Positions 9,013 to 17,213 of a DNA stretch of 35,706 nt are shown here, in pieces. The notes beneath the pieces were generated by a model. The model worked only from the letters and a program-made list of their open reading frames with translations. It was not told the DNA's origin and did not search any database. This DNA comes from Lachnospiraceae bacterium UBA6987. GTDB taxonomy: Bacteria > Bacillota > Clostridia > Lachnospirales > Lachnospiraceae. The first letter of the stretch is position 1. Each line of letters opens with the position of its first letter. Position numbers and translations under genes: made by a program. Where the stretch lies: assembly GCA_002449955.1 (NCBI GenBank), contig DJYD01000048.1, positions 1 through 35,706 on the forward strand, given 5' to 3'.

Positions 9013-9413
9013 AAGACAGTACGCTCATTGCAAAGTGCCTTGAGGCACGGAAAAAAGCCTACGTCCCCTACTCGCATTTTGCGGTAGGGGCAGCGCTTCT
9101 GTGCGCGGACGGAAAGGTGTATACGGGCTGCAATATCGAAAATGCCTCGTTTTCGCCGACGGTCTGCGCGGAACGGACTGCCTTCTTCAAGGCGGTCAGC
9201 GAGGGCCATAAGGAGTTTGAGGCGATCGCGATCTGCGGTGCGAAGGATTCCGAGGAACCCTCTGTCATCTGCCCGCCCTGCGGCGTCTGCCGCCAGGTGA
9301 TGCAGGAATTCTGCAGGCCGGATTTCCGCGTGATCCTGTACGGCTCCGAAGGCAGAACAAAGGTTTATACCTTAAACGAGATCATGCCGCTTCGGTTTGA
9401 TCTGATGGATTAA
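9009..9413 (+). CDS. cdd: Cytidine deaminase
   Basis: Zinc enzyme converting cytidine and deoxycytidine to uridine and deoxyuridine, feeding the phosphorylase encoded next. The 134-residue length suits the small homotetrameric class. Zinc ligands and the catalytic acid are visible: Cys53 and Glu55 in TVCAERTAFF, and Cys91 and Cys94 in PPCGVCRQ. The substrate-binding stretch is GCNIENASF. The ATG overlaps the deoC stop (ATGA), so translation is coupled. A 122-base gap with a hairpin separates it from pdp. Confidence 0.96.
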   Translation: MKDSTLIAKCLEARKKAYVPYSHFAVGAALLCADGKVYTGCNIENASFSPTVCAERTAFFKAVSEGHKEFEAIAICGAKDSEEPSVICPPCGVCRQVMQEFCRPDFRVILYGSEGRTKVYTLNEIMPLRFDLMD

Positions 9414-9445
9414 ATGATGCTGAGTGCGGCGCATCCGGAGCAAAG

Positions 9446-9483
9446 CTTTCTCAGAGGCGAACAACTGAAAGCCTCTTCGAAAG
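9446..9483 (+). other. Hairpin in the cdd-pdp spacer
   Basis: CTTTC-TC-AGAGGC (9446-9458) pairs with GCCTCT-TC-GAAAG (9471-9483), leaving a TC/TC internal loop and a 12-base apical loop. No U-tract follows, so it is unlikely to be a terminator. It could be an RNA processing or stability element that separates pdp expression from deoC-cdd. Confidence 0.4.
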
Positions 9484-9535
9484 TTCTGCCCGGCCTGCGC
9501 CGCGCGTGCAGTCTGGATTCGATAGGGGGAATAAG

Positions 9536-10840
9536 ATGATGAGAATGGTCGATCTGATCCATAAAAAACGCCGCGGAGAGGAGCTGACGGATGAAGAGAT
9601 CCGCTTCTTCGTGAGCGGAGTTACCGACGGGTCTCTTCCGGATTACCAGATCAGCGCCTTCTGCATGGCGGTGGTCTTTCAGGGCATGAGCGACCGCGAA
9701 ACCGCCACGCTTACAGACGCTATGGCACACTCCGGCGACGAGATCGATCTGTCCGAATTCGGAACGCTTTCGGTCGATAAGCACTCCACCGGCGGTGTCG
9801 GCGACAAGACCAGCCTGATCCTGGCGCCCATCGTGGCTGCCTGCGGCGCAAAGACTGCCAAGATGTCCGGCCGCGGTCTCGGCCATACCGGAGGAACCGT
9901 GGACAAGCTGGAATCCATCCCCGGCTACAAGGTAGAACTTTCCATAGAAGATTTCCTGAAGCAGAGCCGCGATATCGGTGTCTGCGTGATCGGTCAGAGC
10001 GCAGACCTTGCCCCGGCAGACAAGCGTCTTTACGCTCTCCGCGACGTTACGGCGACTGTGGAGGCTATTCCGCTTATCGTTTCCAGCATCATGAGCAAGA
10101 AGCTTGCGGCCGGTGCACACTCCATCGTTCTGGATGTGACCGTCGGCAGCGGCGCCTTCATGAAAGATATCGGATCCGCCGAAACGCTGGCCCGGAAGAT
10201 GGTCGACATCGGCCGCCGCTGCGGCCGCAACATGGCTGCCGTCATCAGCAACATGGACGAACCGCTCGGCCATGCCATCGGAAATCTTCTGGAAGTGGAA
10301 GAGGCCGTCTCCGTACTGAAGGGCGAAACTAAGGGCGACGTTTATGAGGTCTCCCTGGAGCTTGCCGCCGCCATGCTCTCCCTTGTATTTGAAATTTCTC
10401 ATGAAAAAGCGAGAAAAATGGCCGATGAGACCATTGATTCCGGGAAAGCTTTCCAGAAATTCAAAGAATGGATCGCCTACCAGGGGGGAGATACCGCCTG
10501 CCTTGAGGATACCTCAAAAATGGCAAGAGCCAGATTCTCCCATGAGGTGAGATCTCCGGAAAGCGGCTTCATCACCCGCATGGAGACCGAAGCGATCGGT
10601 AATGCCGCAGGGCTCTTAGGCGCCGGACGAAGGGTCAAGAGCGACCCCATCGATCCGACCGCAGGCATCGTTCTCGCAAAGAAGACCGGAGACAGAGCAG
10701 AAAAGGGCGAAGTCCTCTGCACGCTGTACGCGGATAAAAAAGAGCTTTTCCCTGCGGCGGAGAAAGCCTTCCTTGCAAGTCTGACCTTCGGGAAGACCGC
10801 GCCGGAACCGCAGCCGCTCATTTACGAGATCATAAAGTAA
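9536..10840 (+). CDS. pdp: Pyrimidine-nucleoside phosphorylase
   Basis: Phosphorolyses uridine, deoxyuridine and thymidine to the base and (deoxy)ribose-1-phosphate. The start at 9536 (MMRMVDLIHKKR) follows AGGGGG by 6 bases and gives 434 residues, the normal length for the Bacillus-type enzyme; an in-frame GTG at 9506 would add ten atypical residues. The thymidine/pyrimidine phosphorylase signature SGRGLGHTGGTVDKLES is present, as is the phosphate loop KHSTGGVGDKTS. With deoC and cdd it forms a complete route from cytidine or deoxycytidine to base plus central metabolites. A strong terminator follows. Confidence 0.96.
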   Translation: MMRMVDLIHKKRRGEELTDEEIRFFVSGVTDGSLPDYQISAFCMAVVFQGMSDRETATLTDAMAHSGDEIDLSEFGTLSVDKHSTGGVGDKTSLILAPIVAACGAKTAKMSGRGLGHTGGTVDKLESIPGYKVELSIEDFLKQSRDIGVCVIGQSADLAPADKRLYALRDVTATVEAIPLIVSSIMSKKLAAGAHSIVLDVTVGSGAFMKDIGSAETLARKMVDIGRRCGRNMAAVISNMDEPLGHAIGNLLEVEEAVSVLKGETKGDVYEVSLELAAAMLSLVFEISHEKARKMADETIDSGKAFQKFKEWIAYQGGDTACLEDTSKMARARFSHEVRSPESGFITRMETEAIGNAAGLLGAGRRVKSDPIDPTAGIVLAKKTGDRAEKGEVLCTLYADKKELFPAAEKAFLASLTFGKTAPEPQPLIYEIIK

Positions 10841-10853
10841 CAGTGGAAGAGAC

Positions 10854-10883
10854 AAAAAAAGGGGCCTTTGGGCCCCTTTTTTT
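10854..10883 (+). terminator. Bidirectional intrinsic terminator between converging operons
   Basis: A7, GGGGCC, a TTTG loop, GGCCCC and T7 in perfect symmetry. It is a textbook Rho-independent terminator on both strands. It ends the forward deoC-cdd-pdp transcript and can also end the reverse thyA-folA-lipoprotein transcript. Confidence 0.93.
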
Positions 10884-10989
10884 GTGCTGCTGTTTCTGGA
10901 TCATTTCCTGTGATCATCGAACCGGGCGGTGATCTCGTTTAAGCGGCGGAGCCTGTGCTTCGGTTTGCCGCTGCGGGATTGGAAATAAG

Positions 10990-12081
10990 CTATTTCTTCT
11001 TCATCCATTCTTTATAGTCCGGAATCGAAGCATATTCATCTGTGCCGTCCGGACGAATGACATGGGAACCAAAGCGAATCTCGCCGCAGCAGTATCCTTC
11101 ATCACTGACAGCTGAAAAAGAGTTTTTACCTGCCGCAAAGTAGCGGACTCTTCTGAACTCCTGCATATGCTGCTGTTCAAATTTTGCCGGAAGATAAGGC
11201 CCGCAGCAGACCATTGTTCCGTCGCTCTTAAGCGCAATGATCCCCTCGTATTCCACATGATAGGCCACGATATCTGTCCACTCGCTTAATTCAGCCGGAT
11301 ACCCTGCGGAAGAGACCATAGTCCCGTTACTCCTCAGGCCTACGACCATCGGAACCGGCTGACCGTCGGACTTAGCCATGGCAATGATATTCATCTGTAC
11401 CAGATCGGTCAGCGAAGATACGTCGATGTCCCAGTTCCATTGAGAAGGACTTCCGGCAGTGGCAATACTGTGAAGACTGACCGTTCCGTCCTGATGAAGA
11501 ACGGCGATTTCCTTATCATCTTCATCCATCATCAAGGCGTCATCAAAGTCGGGAATGTTCTTTTTCCAGGAGTAACGTTCATCGATCAGCAGTTTATGGT
11601 CGACACTGGCCATGCCGCTCAGCTGATCATTATACCACCAAAGCACCTTCTCGTCATACATGGTATAGTCCATTTGCTGGTGGGCATATCCGTCCGGATC
11701 AATAAAACGGATATCATAGCCGGATGTGCAGATCTGCTGGATGTCAGCACCGTACGTTTGCTGAATTTTTGTGCACATGCCTGCGCCTGAAGATTCGCAA
11801 TGATAGTTTCCCTCCGGATCAAGAAAAACTCTTCCGGAGATCATTTTTGCGTTCTCTCTTGCCTCTTCAATCGTCAGATGAAAAGGTTCTTCTGCGGCCG
11901 TTGATGTTTTCTCTGCTGCAGTATCCAGAGTCTCAGTGTTATTCTCTGTGGCATTTTTTGAGGAATTGTCCTCTTTAGCCGCGGAATCGGTTCCTTTGCT
12001 GCTGTTGACTGCAGCACTTTCGCAAGAGCCAAGACTTAAAATCAGAGACAGTGTTATCAGACAGACCAGAATTTTTTTCAT
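10990..12081 (-). CDS. Secreted lipoprotein with RCC1-like repeats
   Basis: The start at 12081 is set by AAAGGAG about 7 bases upstream and by a signal peptide; the frame stays open further upstream only across the folA gene. The 363-residue product begins MKKILVCLITLSLILSLGSC, a lipoprotein signal with a near-canonical lipobox (LGSC), followed by a Ser/Thr/Asn/Glu-rich linker. The C-terminal half contains RCC1-like units such as IAVLHQDGTVSL, VVGLRSNGTMVSS and IALKSDGTMVCCG, which in other proteins form a beta-propeller. It is predicted to be anchored on the outer face of the cell membrane. It lies 25 bases after folA and probably shares the thyA transcript. The function is unknown; binding of a protein or polysaccharide is only a guess. 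Confidence 0.75.
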   Translation of the reverse strand: MKKILVCLITLSLILSLGSCESAAVNSSKGTDSAAKEDNSSKNATENNTETLDTAAEKTSTAAEEPFHLTIEEARENAKMISGRVFLDPEGNYHCESSGAGMCTKIQQTYGADIQQICTSGYDIRFIDPDGYAHQQMDYTMYDEKVLWWYNDQLSGMASVDHKLLIDERYSWKKNIPDFDDALMMDEDDKEIAVLHQDGTVSLHSIATAGSPSQWNWDIDVSSLTDLVQMNIIAMAKSDGQPVPMVVGLRSNGTMVSSAGYPAELSEWTDIVAYHVEYEGIIALKSDGTMVCCGPYLPAKFEQQHMQEFRRVRYFAAGKNSFSAVSDEGYCCGEIRFGSHVIRPDGTDEYASIPDYKEWMKKK

Positions 12082-12106
12082 GGTGGTTCTCCTTTGGGAT
12101 AATACC

Positions 12107-12625
12107 TTAAATATATCGAGGCTTTTTTTTGTTCTGCCATACCGTGAAGCGGTATATGGCGCCGTTTTCCTCCGACTGAGGTTCGGAGACCGAGACCATT
12201 TTCCAGCTGCGTTTTCGCGACAGATCGGGAAAATAAACGCTCGCTGCGACGGGCGGCTCCGTCTCCACCATGGTAACGTATGCCGTCTCACAGTCCGGCA
12301 GGAGCTTTTCGTAGATCTCGCCGCCGCCGATGACGAAGAAGGTCTCATCAGACCGCGCAGCAAGAAAGCGCCTTAGCGCCGCAAGTGAATGCAGCACGGT
12401 CACGCCTTCGGGATGAAAGCTCCTGTTTCGGGTAATCACGATATTCTCGCGCCCCGGAAGCGGCCTGCCGCCGGGAAAGGATTCAAGCGTTTTCCGGCCC
12501 ATGATGACCGGGTGGCCGAGCGTGACATTCTTAAAATATCTCAGGTCGCCCGGCAGACGGTAGAGCATGCCTTTGCCGTCACCGATGCCCCAGTCCGGGC
12601 TGACTGCAACGATAGCCGAAACCAT
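12107..12625 (-). CDS. folA: Dihydrofolate reductase
   Basis: Reduces dihydrofolate to tetrahydrofolate with NADPH, regenerating the cofactor oxidised by thymidylate synthase. The 172-residue protein shows the N-terminal SAIVAVSPDWGIGDGKGMLYRLPGDLRYFK (given here as the region, residues 3-32), with the Trp/Gly loop over the active site, the NADPH-binding GHPVIMGRKTLESF, and FFVIGGGEIY. The substrate-binding acid of this family is expected near residue 26-28, where Asp27 occurs in LPGDLRY. Its GAGG ribosome site overlaps the thyA stop codon, so it is coupled to thyA. Confidence 0.94.
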   Translation of the reverse strand: MVSAIVAVSPDWGIGDGKGMLYRLPGDLRYFKNVTLGHPVIMGRKTLESFPGGRPLPGRENIVITRNRSFHPEGVTVLHSLAALRRFLAARSDETFFVIGGGEIYEKLLPDCETAYVTMVETEPPVAASVYFPDLSRKRSWKMVSVSEPQSEENGAIYRFTVWQNKKKPRYI

Positions 12626-12633
12626 ACCGCGCC

Positions 12634-13464
12634 TCAGATCGCGACCGGGATCTTCGCCGGGAAAGGATGGTACTGATAATCCTCGACCTTGAAGGAATCC
12701 TTGGTGAACTGGTAGAAATCGGTGATGGACGGATCGAGTGTTACCTTCGGCGCCGGGAACGGTTCCTTTTCGATCATTTCACGCACGAGATCCACGTGGC
12801 GGTCATAGATGTGACAGTCGGCGATCACGTGCACGAACTCCCCGGGCTCAAGACCGGCCACCTGCGCCATCATCATGGTCAGCATGGCGTACTGGCAGGT
12901 GTTCCAGTTGTTCGCGGTCAGCATGTCCTGCGAGCGCTGGTTCAGGATTGCGTTCAGCTTATGGCCGGAGACGTTGAAGGTCATGCTGTAGGCACAGGGG
13001 TAAAGACCCATCTCGGACAGATCGTGATGGTTATAAATGTTCGTGAGGATGCGGCGGCTAGCCGGGTTGTTCTTCAGATCGTAGATCACGCGGTCGACCT
13101 GGTCGAACCAGCCCTCGGCGTATTTGTGCTTCACGCCCAGCTGGTAGCCGTAGGCCTTGCCGATGGTGCCGTTTTCATCCGCCCAGGAATCCCAGATGTG
13201 GCTGCCGAGCTCGTGGATGTCGTTGGACTTCTTCTGCCAGATCCACAGCAGTTCGTCCAGAGCGGACTTCCACGCCGTGCGGCGCAGCGTCATCATGGGA
13301 AATTCCTTCTGCAGGTCATAGCGGTCCACGACGCCGAAGATCTTGACGGTATGGGCAGGCGTGCCGTCTTCCCAGCGCGGGCGCACGTCGTAATCGGTAT
13401 CCCAGACACCGTTTTCCAGGATGTTCCGGCAGTTCTTGATGAATAATTCGTCTGCGTAGCTCAT
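12634..13464 (-). CDS. thyA: Thymidylate synthase, divergent ThyA subtype
   Basis: Methylates dUMP to dTMP using methylenetetrahydrofolate. The start at 13464 follows AGGAGG by 8 bases and gives 276 residues starting MSYADELFIKNC. The catalytic cysteine is Cys157 in LYPCAYSMTFNV; the usual PCH motif reads PCA here. The phosphate/dUMP-binding QRSQDML and the conserved Asn (NNWNTCQYAML) follow. The C-terminus PVAI resembles the family's flexible tail. The changes around the active site match a subtype that I recall from other Clostridia rather than decay. It is first in the thyA-folA operon, with its own promoter. Confidence 0.95.
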   Translation of the reverse strand: MSYADELFIKNCRNILENGVWDTDYDVRPRWEDGTPAHTVKIFGVVDRYDLQKEFPMMTLRRTAWKSALDELLWIWQKKSNDIHELGSHIWDSWADENGTIGKAYGYQLGVKHKYAEGWFDQVDRVIYDLKNNPASRRILTNIYNHHDLSEMGLYPCAYSMTFNVSGHKLNAILNQRSQDMLTANNWNTCQYAMLTMMMAQVAGLEPGEFVHVIADCHIYDRHVDLVREMIEKEPFPAPKVTLDPSITDFYQFTKDSFKVEDYQYHPFPAKIPVAI

Positions 13465-13494
13465 GGATGGACCTCCTGATATTTCTGACATAAA

Positions 13495-13523
13495 AGTATA
13501 GCGCAGAACGCGGGAAAGTACAA
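13495..13523 (-). promoter_or_regulatory. Sigma-A promoter of thyA-folA
   Basis: Read on the reverse strand: TTGTAC (13523-13518), a 17-base spacer and TATACT (13500-13495). It lies about 30 bases before the thyA start and just past the end of the neighbouring permease gene. Confidence 0.75.
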
Positions 13524-13536
13524 GAGCAGGAGATCG

Positions 13537-15726
13537 TCAATTGACCGGAATCGGCTGCGGTTCTTCGGGAGCGGTGATGTACTGCTCCAGCAGAGACAAA
13601 AGAGCGGGACCGGCGCAGAAAAACGTGTGCAGTCTGTTTTGCTGACTGCTGCTGCCGTCAACCTCAAGCTGCGGTGCAGAGAGGTTTATTTCCACGATCG
13701 GAAGGTCGGGTGCAAGCGGAGCAGCGCTTTCCTTCTGCAGGCACGCTGCCAGTTCGGAAAGGATCGTTTCGGCCGGCTCAGAATGATTGATCAGCCAGGT
13801 TCCGTCGGAATTAGTAAAGCTGATGTTTGCTGCAAATTCCTTTTCCTGGGTGTGAAGCGTCAGTATAATACAGTTTTCATTGTTGCCGGCGACAGGAAAG
13901 CGGGAAAGCCGCTCTAACTGCGTCAAGAGAAGCGGCCGGACCTGCCCCGCCTTTTGCTCCCGAGCTTCCCAGAAAGTCTTCCACAGCGAGGGAAAGCGTG
14001 AAGAAATCGGAATGATCATTTGTTTGATCTCTTCATTTCCCTGAAATCTGATATGAAGGTTGTTCAGTGCATAGATATCCGTCTCTTCACCGCTGATCAG
14101 ATGATACCAGTCGGCATCCGATACGGCAGCCGCATCTTTCAACAGTGCCTGATACAGGGGTCGCAGGGCCTTTCTGGCAAGCTCCGTGTCGGAATCCAGT
14201 GTCAGTCTCGGATCATCTGCATCGGGAAGAAGCTTGTAACAGTGTATGTACGATTCATTGCGCAGAAGCTCTTCGGTCAATCGGGCGCAGTCTTCCTCTG
14301 AGGCATAAATAAGGCGGTAATGATATCTTCCTTTCACGCGGACAGCGACCTTCAGCAGCCTGCCATCCTGCTGGTAGTTGTCATTTTCGGCGTCCAGAAT
14401 GGTTCGAAGGCCCTCAGCGCAAAGCTGTTTGAGAAAAGGACTCCGGAGATCAGCCTTCTCCGTTTCTTCCTGGAAAAACGCATCGATATCCTGCCCGGAA
14501 AAGTCGGAGCCCAAATACCGAACCGATTCGATCTCTTCGGCAGCCGGACGGAAATGTCTGATGGCAGATCCTGACAGCAGCAGAATTCCGCAGAACAGCA
14601 GGTTTATGACAAGAAGAAAGGGAAGTGTCTTTAATGCGTTTTTCAAGGAACTCAGTTTTCTGGTTGATATCAGCTGATAGAGAAACAGTACCAGAACAGC
14701 CAGAAGGAAGACCGGCAGGACAAGAGCCCACAAGCTGATCGTATAGGCGCGCGTCCCCGCAAGGACTTCGACAGAAAGCAGTGTTTTCAGACAGATCAGA
14801 AAAGACAGGAGCAGGCCGACGGCAGAATTGAGACGCGGCGAGACAGCCGCAAGCCCTGCTGTTTCGCTGGGACGGCGGACAAAAATGAGTGCACCGGAAC
14901 CGGCCAGCAAAGCCGTTATTCCGACCGTATAGATCTGAACCGGTGCGGAAAGAAAAGTGCTCAGATCGGATGATCTTTCGGTCAGATACACGGGAAGCTG
15001 TTGTTCCATGACAGAATTTCCGAACGATTTTAGGATAAGTACACTGGGGAGGTGAAAACGGGAATCCACCAGGAAAAAGAGATGATCCTCCAGCAATACT
15101 TTGCCGGTACTGATAATACCCTGCGCAAGATGATACAAGATAAGACGCGGGGCAAAAATGATCAGAAGTGAGGTGATGATCGCGGTAAAAAGAGTCCCGC
15201 TCAGAGCAGCGGCACAAGCTGAAGCCGCGCTGACGTAAAGACTCATGCAAAAGGCTCCCGCGGCAAAACTGAGGAGCTCCGGCCATCTGAAAGCGATAAA
15301 ACCAGGCCTTATCCAGGCAACACAGACGCCGGAGATCAGGGAACTCCCAAAAACCAATAAGGCAAGATAGGTCCATACGGCGGCCAGAAAACTGCCATAT
15401 AGACAAAGCCTGTTCTGCGGCACCGCGTGATAAAAATCACTGCCTTTCCGGCTGTTCAGAAAGAAAAAGATGCGGAAAGTCAGCAGCGGGGCGATCAGAA
15501 GACACAGGTGCGGCAAATAGGGATGCAGGGCGAAAGCATCCCGGTAGATCGGCAGGTTTTCATTCATCAGTTCAGGGGTATTGAAGCGGGACGCCCAGAA
15601 GCTGATGGTGTGCAGGGAAAAATAACAAGCGGAGAAAAGAAGCGGCAGCAGACTGAAGACGGCAAAGGAGCGGAGCTGCCGCAGGGCTTCCGTGTAAAGT
15701 CTGAAATCAAACAGTTTTTTCTTCAT
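13537..15726 (-). CDS. ABC transporter permease with large C-terminal soluble domain
   Basis: The 729-residue membrane subunit belongs with the ATPase encoded just upstream. The N-terminal ~365 residues contain many hydrophobic helices and the stretch SDFYHAVPQNRLCLYGSF, resembling the FYHSLP-type loop common in permeases of GntR-linked ABC systems. Another helix pair lies near 375-415, then about 310 residues of soluble sequence follow without an evident helix, probably exposed outside. Its ATG overlaps the ATPase stop by four bases. By analogy with YtrABC-type operons it may export or sense a cell-wall-active or membrane-active compound; the substrate is not visible in the sequence. Confidence 0.8.
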   Translation of the reverse strand: MKKKLFDFRLYTEALRQLRSFAVFSLLPLLFSACYFSLHTISFWASRFNTPELMNENLPIYRDAFALHPYLPHLCLLIAPLLTFRIFFFLNSRKGSDFYHAVPQNRLCLYGSFLAAVWTYLALLVFGSSLISGVCVAWIRPGFIAFRWPELLSFAAGAFCMSLYVSAASACAAALSGTLFTAIITSLLIIFAPRLILYHLAQGIISTGKVLLEDHLFFLVDSRFHLPSVLILKSFGNSVMEQQLPVYLTERSSDLSTFLSAPVQIYTVGITALLAGSGALIFVRRPSETAGLAAVSPRLNSAVGLLLSFLICLKTLLSVEVLAGTRAYTISLWALVLPVFLLAVLVLFLYQLISTRKLSSLKNALKTLPFLLVINLLFCGILLLSGSAIRHFRPAAEEIESVRYLGSDFSGQDIDAFFQEETEKADLRSPFLKQLCAEGLRTILDAENDNYQQDGRLLKVAVRVKGRYHYRLIYASEEDCARLTEELLRNESYIHCYKLLPDADDPRLTLDSDTELARKALRPLYQALLKDAAAVSDADWYHLISGEETDIYALNNLHIRFQGNEEIKQMIIPISSRFPSLWKTFWEAREQKAGQVRPLLLTQLERLSRFPVAGNNENCIILTLHTQEKEFAANISFTNSDGTWLINHSEPAETILSELAACLQKESAAPLAPDLPIVEINLSAPQLEVDGSSSQQNRLHTFFCAGPALLSLLEQYITAPEEPQPIPVN

Positions 15727-16637
15727 GATTCTGCCTCCTTCTCCAACACATCTTCAAAAGAATAGCCGAGTTCCTTCATCTCATAAGTAAAGATCTCTTC
15801 CAGATTCAAAGGAAGGACATCAAGCAGGATCGGATCGAGCTGTTTTAGGCGGGCAAGGATCATATTTTTGTCACCGCGCAGGATCAGCTGGGCAACGCCG
15901 CCGCTTATCAGACAGCTTTCGACCTGCATAGACGAAAACAGATCCTCATCAAAAGGACGGTCAAAGGCGATCTGCACCTTGAACAGGGAGGTCTTCAAGT
16001 CCTGTACGTCGCTCTGCAGAATGAGCCCTCCCTTGTGGAGAAGGGCCAGCTGATCGCAGGTGTCCTCTAATTCCCGCAGAGAGTGGGAGGTGATGATGGC
16101 TGTTGCGTTCTTATCTGCCACGTCTTCATTGATCAGCCCTTTGACGAGCCGCCGCATCACCGGATCAAGCCCGTCAAACGTCTCATCGAAAAAGTAGAAG
16201 TCCGGCCGGCAGGAAAGAGCGAGCAACGTGGCAGCCTGCCTCCGCATTCCTTTGGAAAAGCCGTGGATCAGCCGCTTTTCGTCCAACTGAAAGCTGTTTG
16301 TTAAGAAATGAAAGCGTTCTTCGTCAAAATGCGGGTAGAAGCTTTTGTAGAGAACGGCCATGCGTGTGAGGGTCGATCCGGGCAGGAAAAACAACTCATC
16401 CGGAACAAAGACCAGACGGGATTTGACGGCCGGGTCGTCATAGACCGGTGCACCGTCAATGGTGACCTGACCTTCATCGGCTTTGTAGACGCCGCTGACT
16501 AAGCGAAGAAAGGTAGACTTTCCGGCGCCGTTGGAACCGACCAAGCCGTAAATCGAACCCTTATCAATGCGGCAGCTTATCTTGTTCAGGGCGGTGAGAT
16601 CCCCGAAGCGCTTGACAGCTTGCTGTACCTGGATCAT
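15723..16637 (-). CDS. ABC transporter ATP-binding protein (YtrB-like)
   Basis: Cytoplasmic ATPase energising the downstream permease. The 304 residues contain Walker A GSNGAGKST (about 34-42), the signature region as FSKGMRRQ in place of LSGGQ (usual for this exporter subgroup), Walker B FYFFDE followed by the D-loop GLDP, and a switch histidine in ITSHS. The C-terminal ~90 residues form the accessory domain seen in drug-exporter-type ATPases. It is encoded 2 bases after the GntR regulator and overlaps the permease start by four bases, so all three are made together. Confidence 0.9.
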   Translation of the reverse strand: MIQVQQAVKRFGDLTALNKISCRIDKGSIYGLVGSNGAGKSTFLRLVSGVYKADEGQVTIDGAPVYDDPAVKSRLVFVPDELFFLPGSTLTRMAVLYKSFYPHFDEERFHFLTNSFQLDEKRLIHGFSKGMRRQAATLLALSCRPDFYFFDETFDGLDPVMRRLVKGLINEDVADKNATAIITSHSLRELEDTCDQLALLHKGGLILQSDVQDLKTSLFKVQIAFDRPFDEDLFSSMQVESCLISGGVAQLILRGDKNMILARLKQLDPILLDVLPLNLEEIFTYEMKELGYSFEDVLEKEAES

Positions 16638-16639
16638 GA

Positions 16640-17017
16640 TCAGGCCTCCTCCTTATTTGCGTAGAGTTTATGAAGGCTGTTTTCAACAACGGAAAGAGGA
16701 ATGCCGAAGCTGATCATCTGGCGAACGGTTTCTTCAAAACGGGCCATCTGACGGGTGCGAAGCCCGAAAAGGAAGGAGCTGATATCCTTGCGGACAAAAC
16801 AGCCCTTACCGGCGACGGAGACGGTGAGCTCGCGGCGGTCCAGCTCCGAATAGGCCTTCTGAATAGTGTTCGGATTGATGCCCAATGTGATGGAAAGACT
16901 GCGGACGGACGGCAGCGGATCTCCCGGCTTTAAGATCTCACGGGCGACTAACTGCTCGGCCTGAGTAATGATCTGTTCATAGACAGGCATGCGGGAAAGC
17001 GGGTCGATTTGAAACAT
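16640..17017 (-). CDS. GntR-family regulator, YtrA subfamily
   Basis: DNA-binding repressor expected to control its own operon. The start at 17017 follows AGAGGAG at normal spacing; an in-frame ATG at 17047 would add ten residues without one. The 125 residues hold the winged helix-turn-helix: MPVYEQIITQAEQ, then KPGDPLPSVRSLSITLGINPNTIQKAY, and the wing GKGCFV. The short C-terminal helical region (about 45 residues) is typical of YtrA-type members that lack a large effector domain. A promoter and a dyad operator sit directly upstream. The inducer is probably a membrane- or wall-active compound, by analogy only. Confidence 0.9.
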   Translation of the reverse strand: MFQIDPLSRMPVYEQIITQAEQLVAREILKPGDPLPSVRSLSITLGINPNTIQKAYSELDRRELTVSVAGKGCFVRKDISSFLFGLRTRQMARFEETVRQMISFGIPLSVVENSLHKLYANKEEA

Positions 17018-17053
17018 AAGAACTCCTCTGCAAAAATGCATGATCATATTTAA

Positions 17054-17076
17054 GTGTATTAGTTGTAATAGTACAC
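17054..17076. promoter_or_regulatory. Operator-like inverted repeat of the GntR-ABC operon
   Basis: GTGTATTA (17054-17061) and TAGTACAC (17069-17076) form an inverted repeat with one mismatch around a 7-base centre. It lies immediately downstream of the -10 box, overlapping the expected transcription start, where a bound GntR dimer would block transcription. Confidence 0.65.
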
Positions 17077-17083
17077 ATCACAT

Positions 17084-17112
17084 ATAATATCATGCTGCTC
17101 AGATGATGTCAA
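17084..17112 (-). promoter_or_regulatory. Near-consensus sigma-A promoter of the GntR-ABC operon
   Basis: Reverse strand: perfect TTGACA (17112-17107), exactly 17 bases, then TATTAT (17089-17084). Such a strong promoter fits an operon held off by a repressor. Confidence 0.85.
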
Positions 17113-17131
17113 GGAGTGCCGGCCGAAAAAT

Positions 17132-17172
17132 AAGGATGCGAAAAAGCAAATGACAGGCTTTTTCACATCCTT
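17132..17172 (-). terminator. Terminator of the serpin operon
   Basis: Arms 17132-17147 and 17157-17172 pair over 15 of 16 positions with a 9-base loop. On the reverse strand the stem is followed by TTATTTTT-like sequence. It lies about 40 bases after the serpin stop, so it likely ends the ECF-serpin transcript before the divergent regulatory region of the GntR operon. Confidence 0.75.
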
Positions 17173-17173
17173 T

Positions 17174-17213
17174 AGTTTAATATGCTTCAAATCAGTTTAA
17201 TATGCTTCAAATC
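17174..17213. repeat. Exact 20-bp tandem duplication at the serpin stop codon
   Basis: AGTTTAATATGCTTCAAATC occurs twice head to tail (17174-17193 and 17194-17213). The second copy overlaps the serpin stop codon by two bases. It looks like a replication-slippage duplication between the stop codon and the terminator; no function is evident. Confidence 0.9.

Noticed and set aside
9410..10402. 330-codon reverse frame opposite pdp
   Set aside because: It is a mirror of codon bias in a GC-rich gene; the forward strand encodes an intact phosphorylase.
12634..13464. Broken thymidylate synthase active site (PCH read as PCA)
   Set aside because: The cysteine, QRS and other key positions are intact, and I recall the same variant in other clostridial enzymes, so it is a subtype and not decay.
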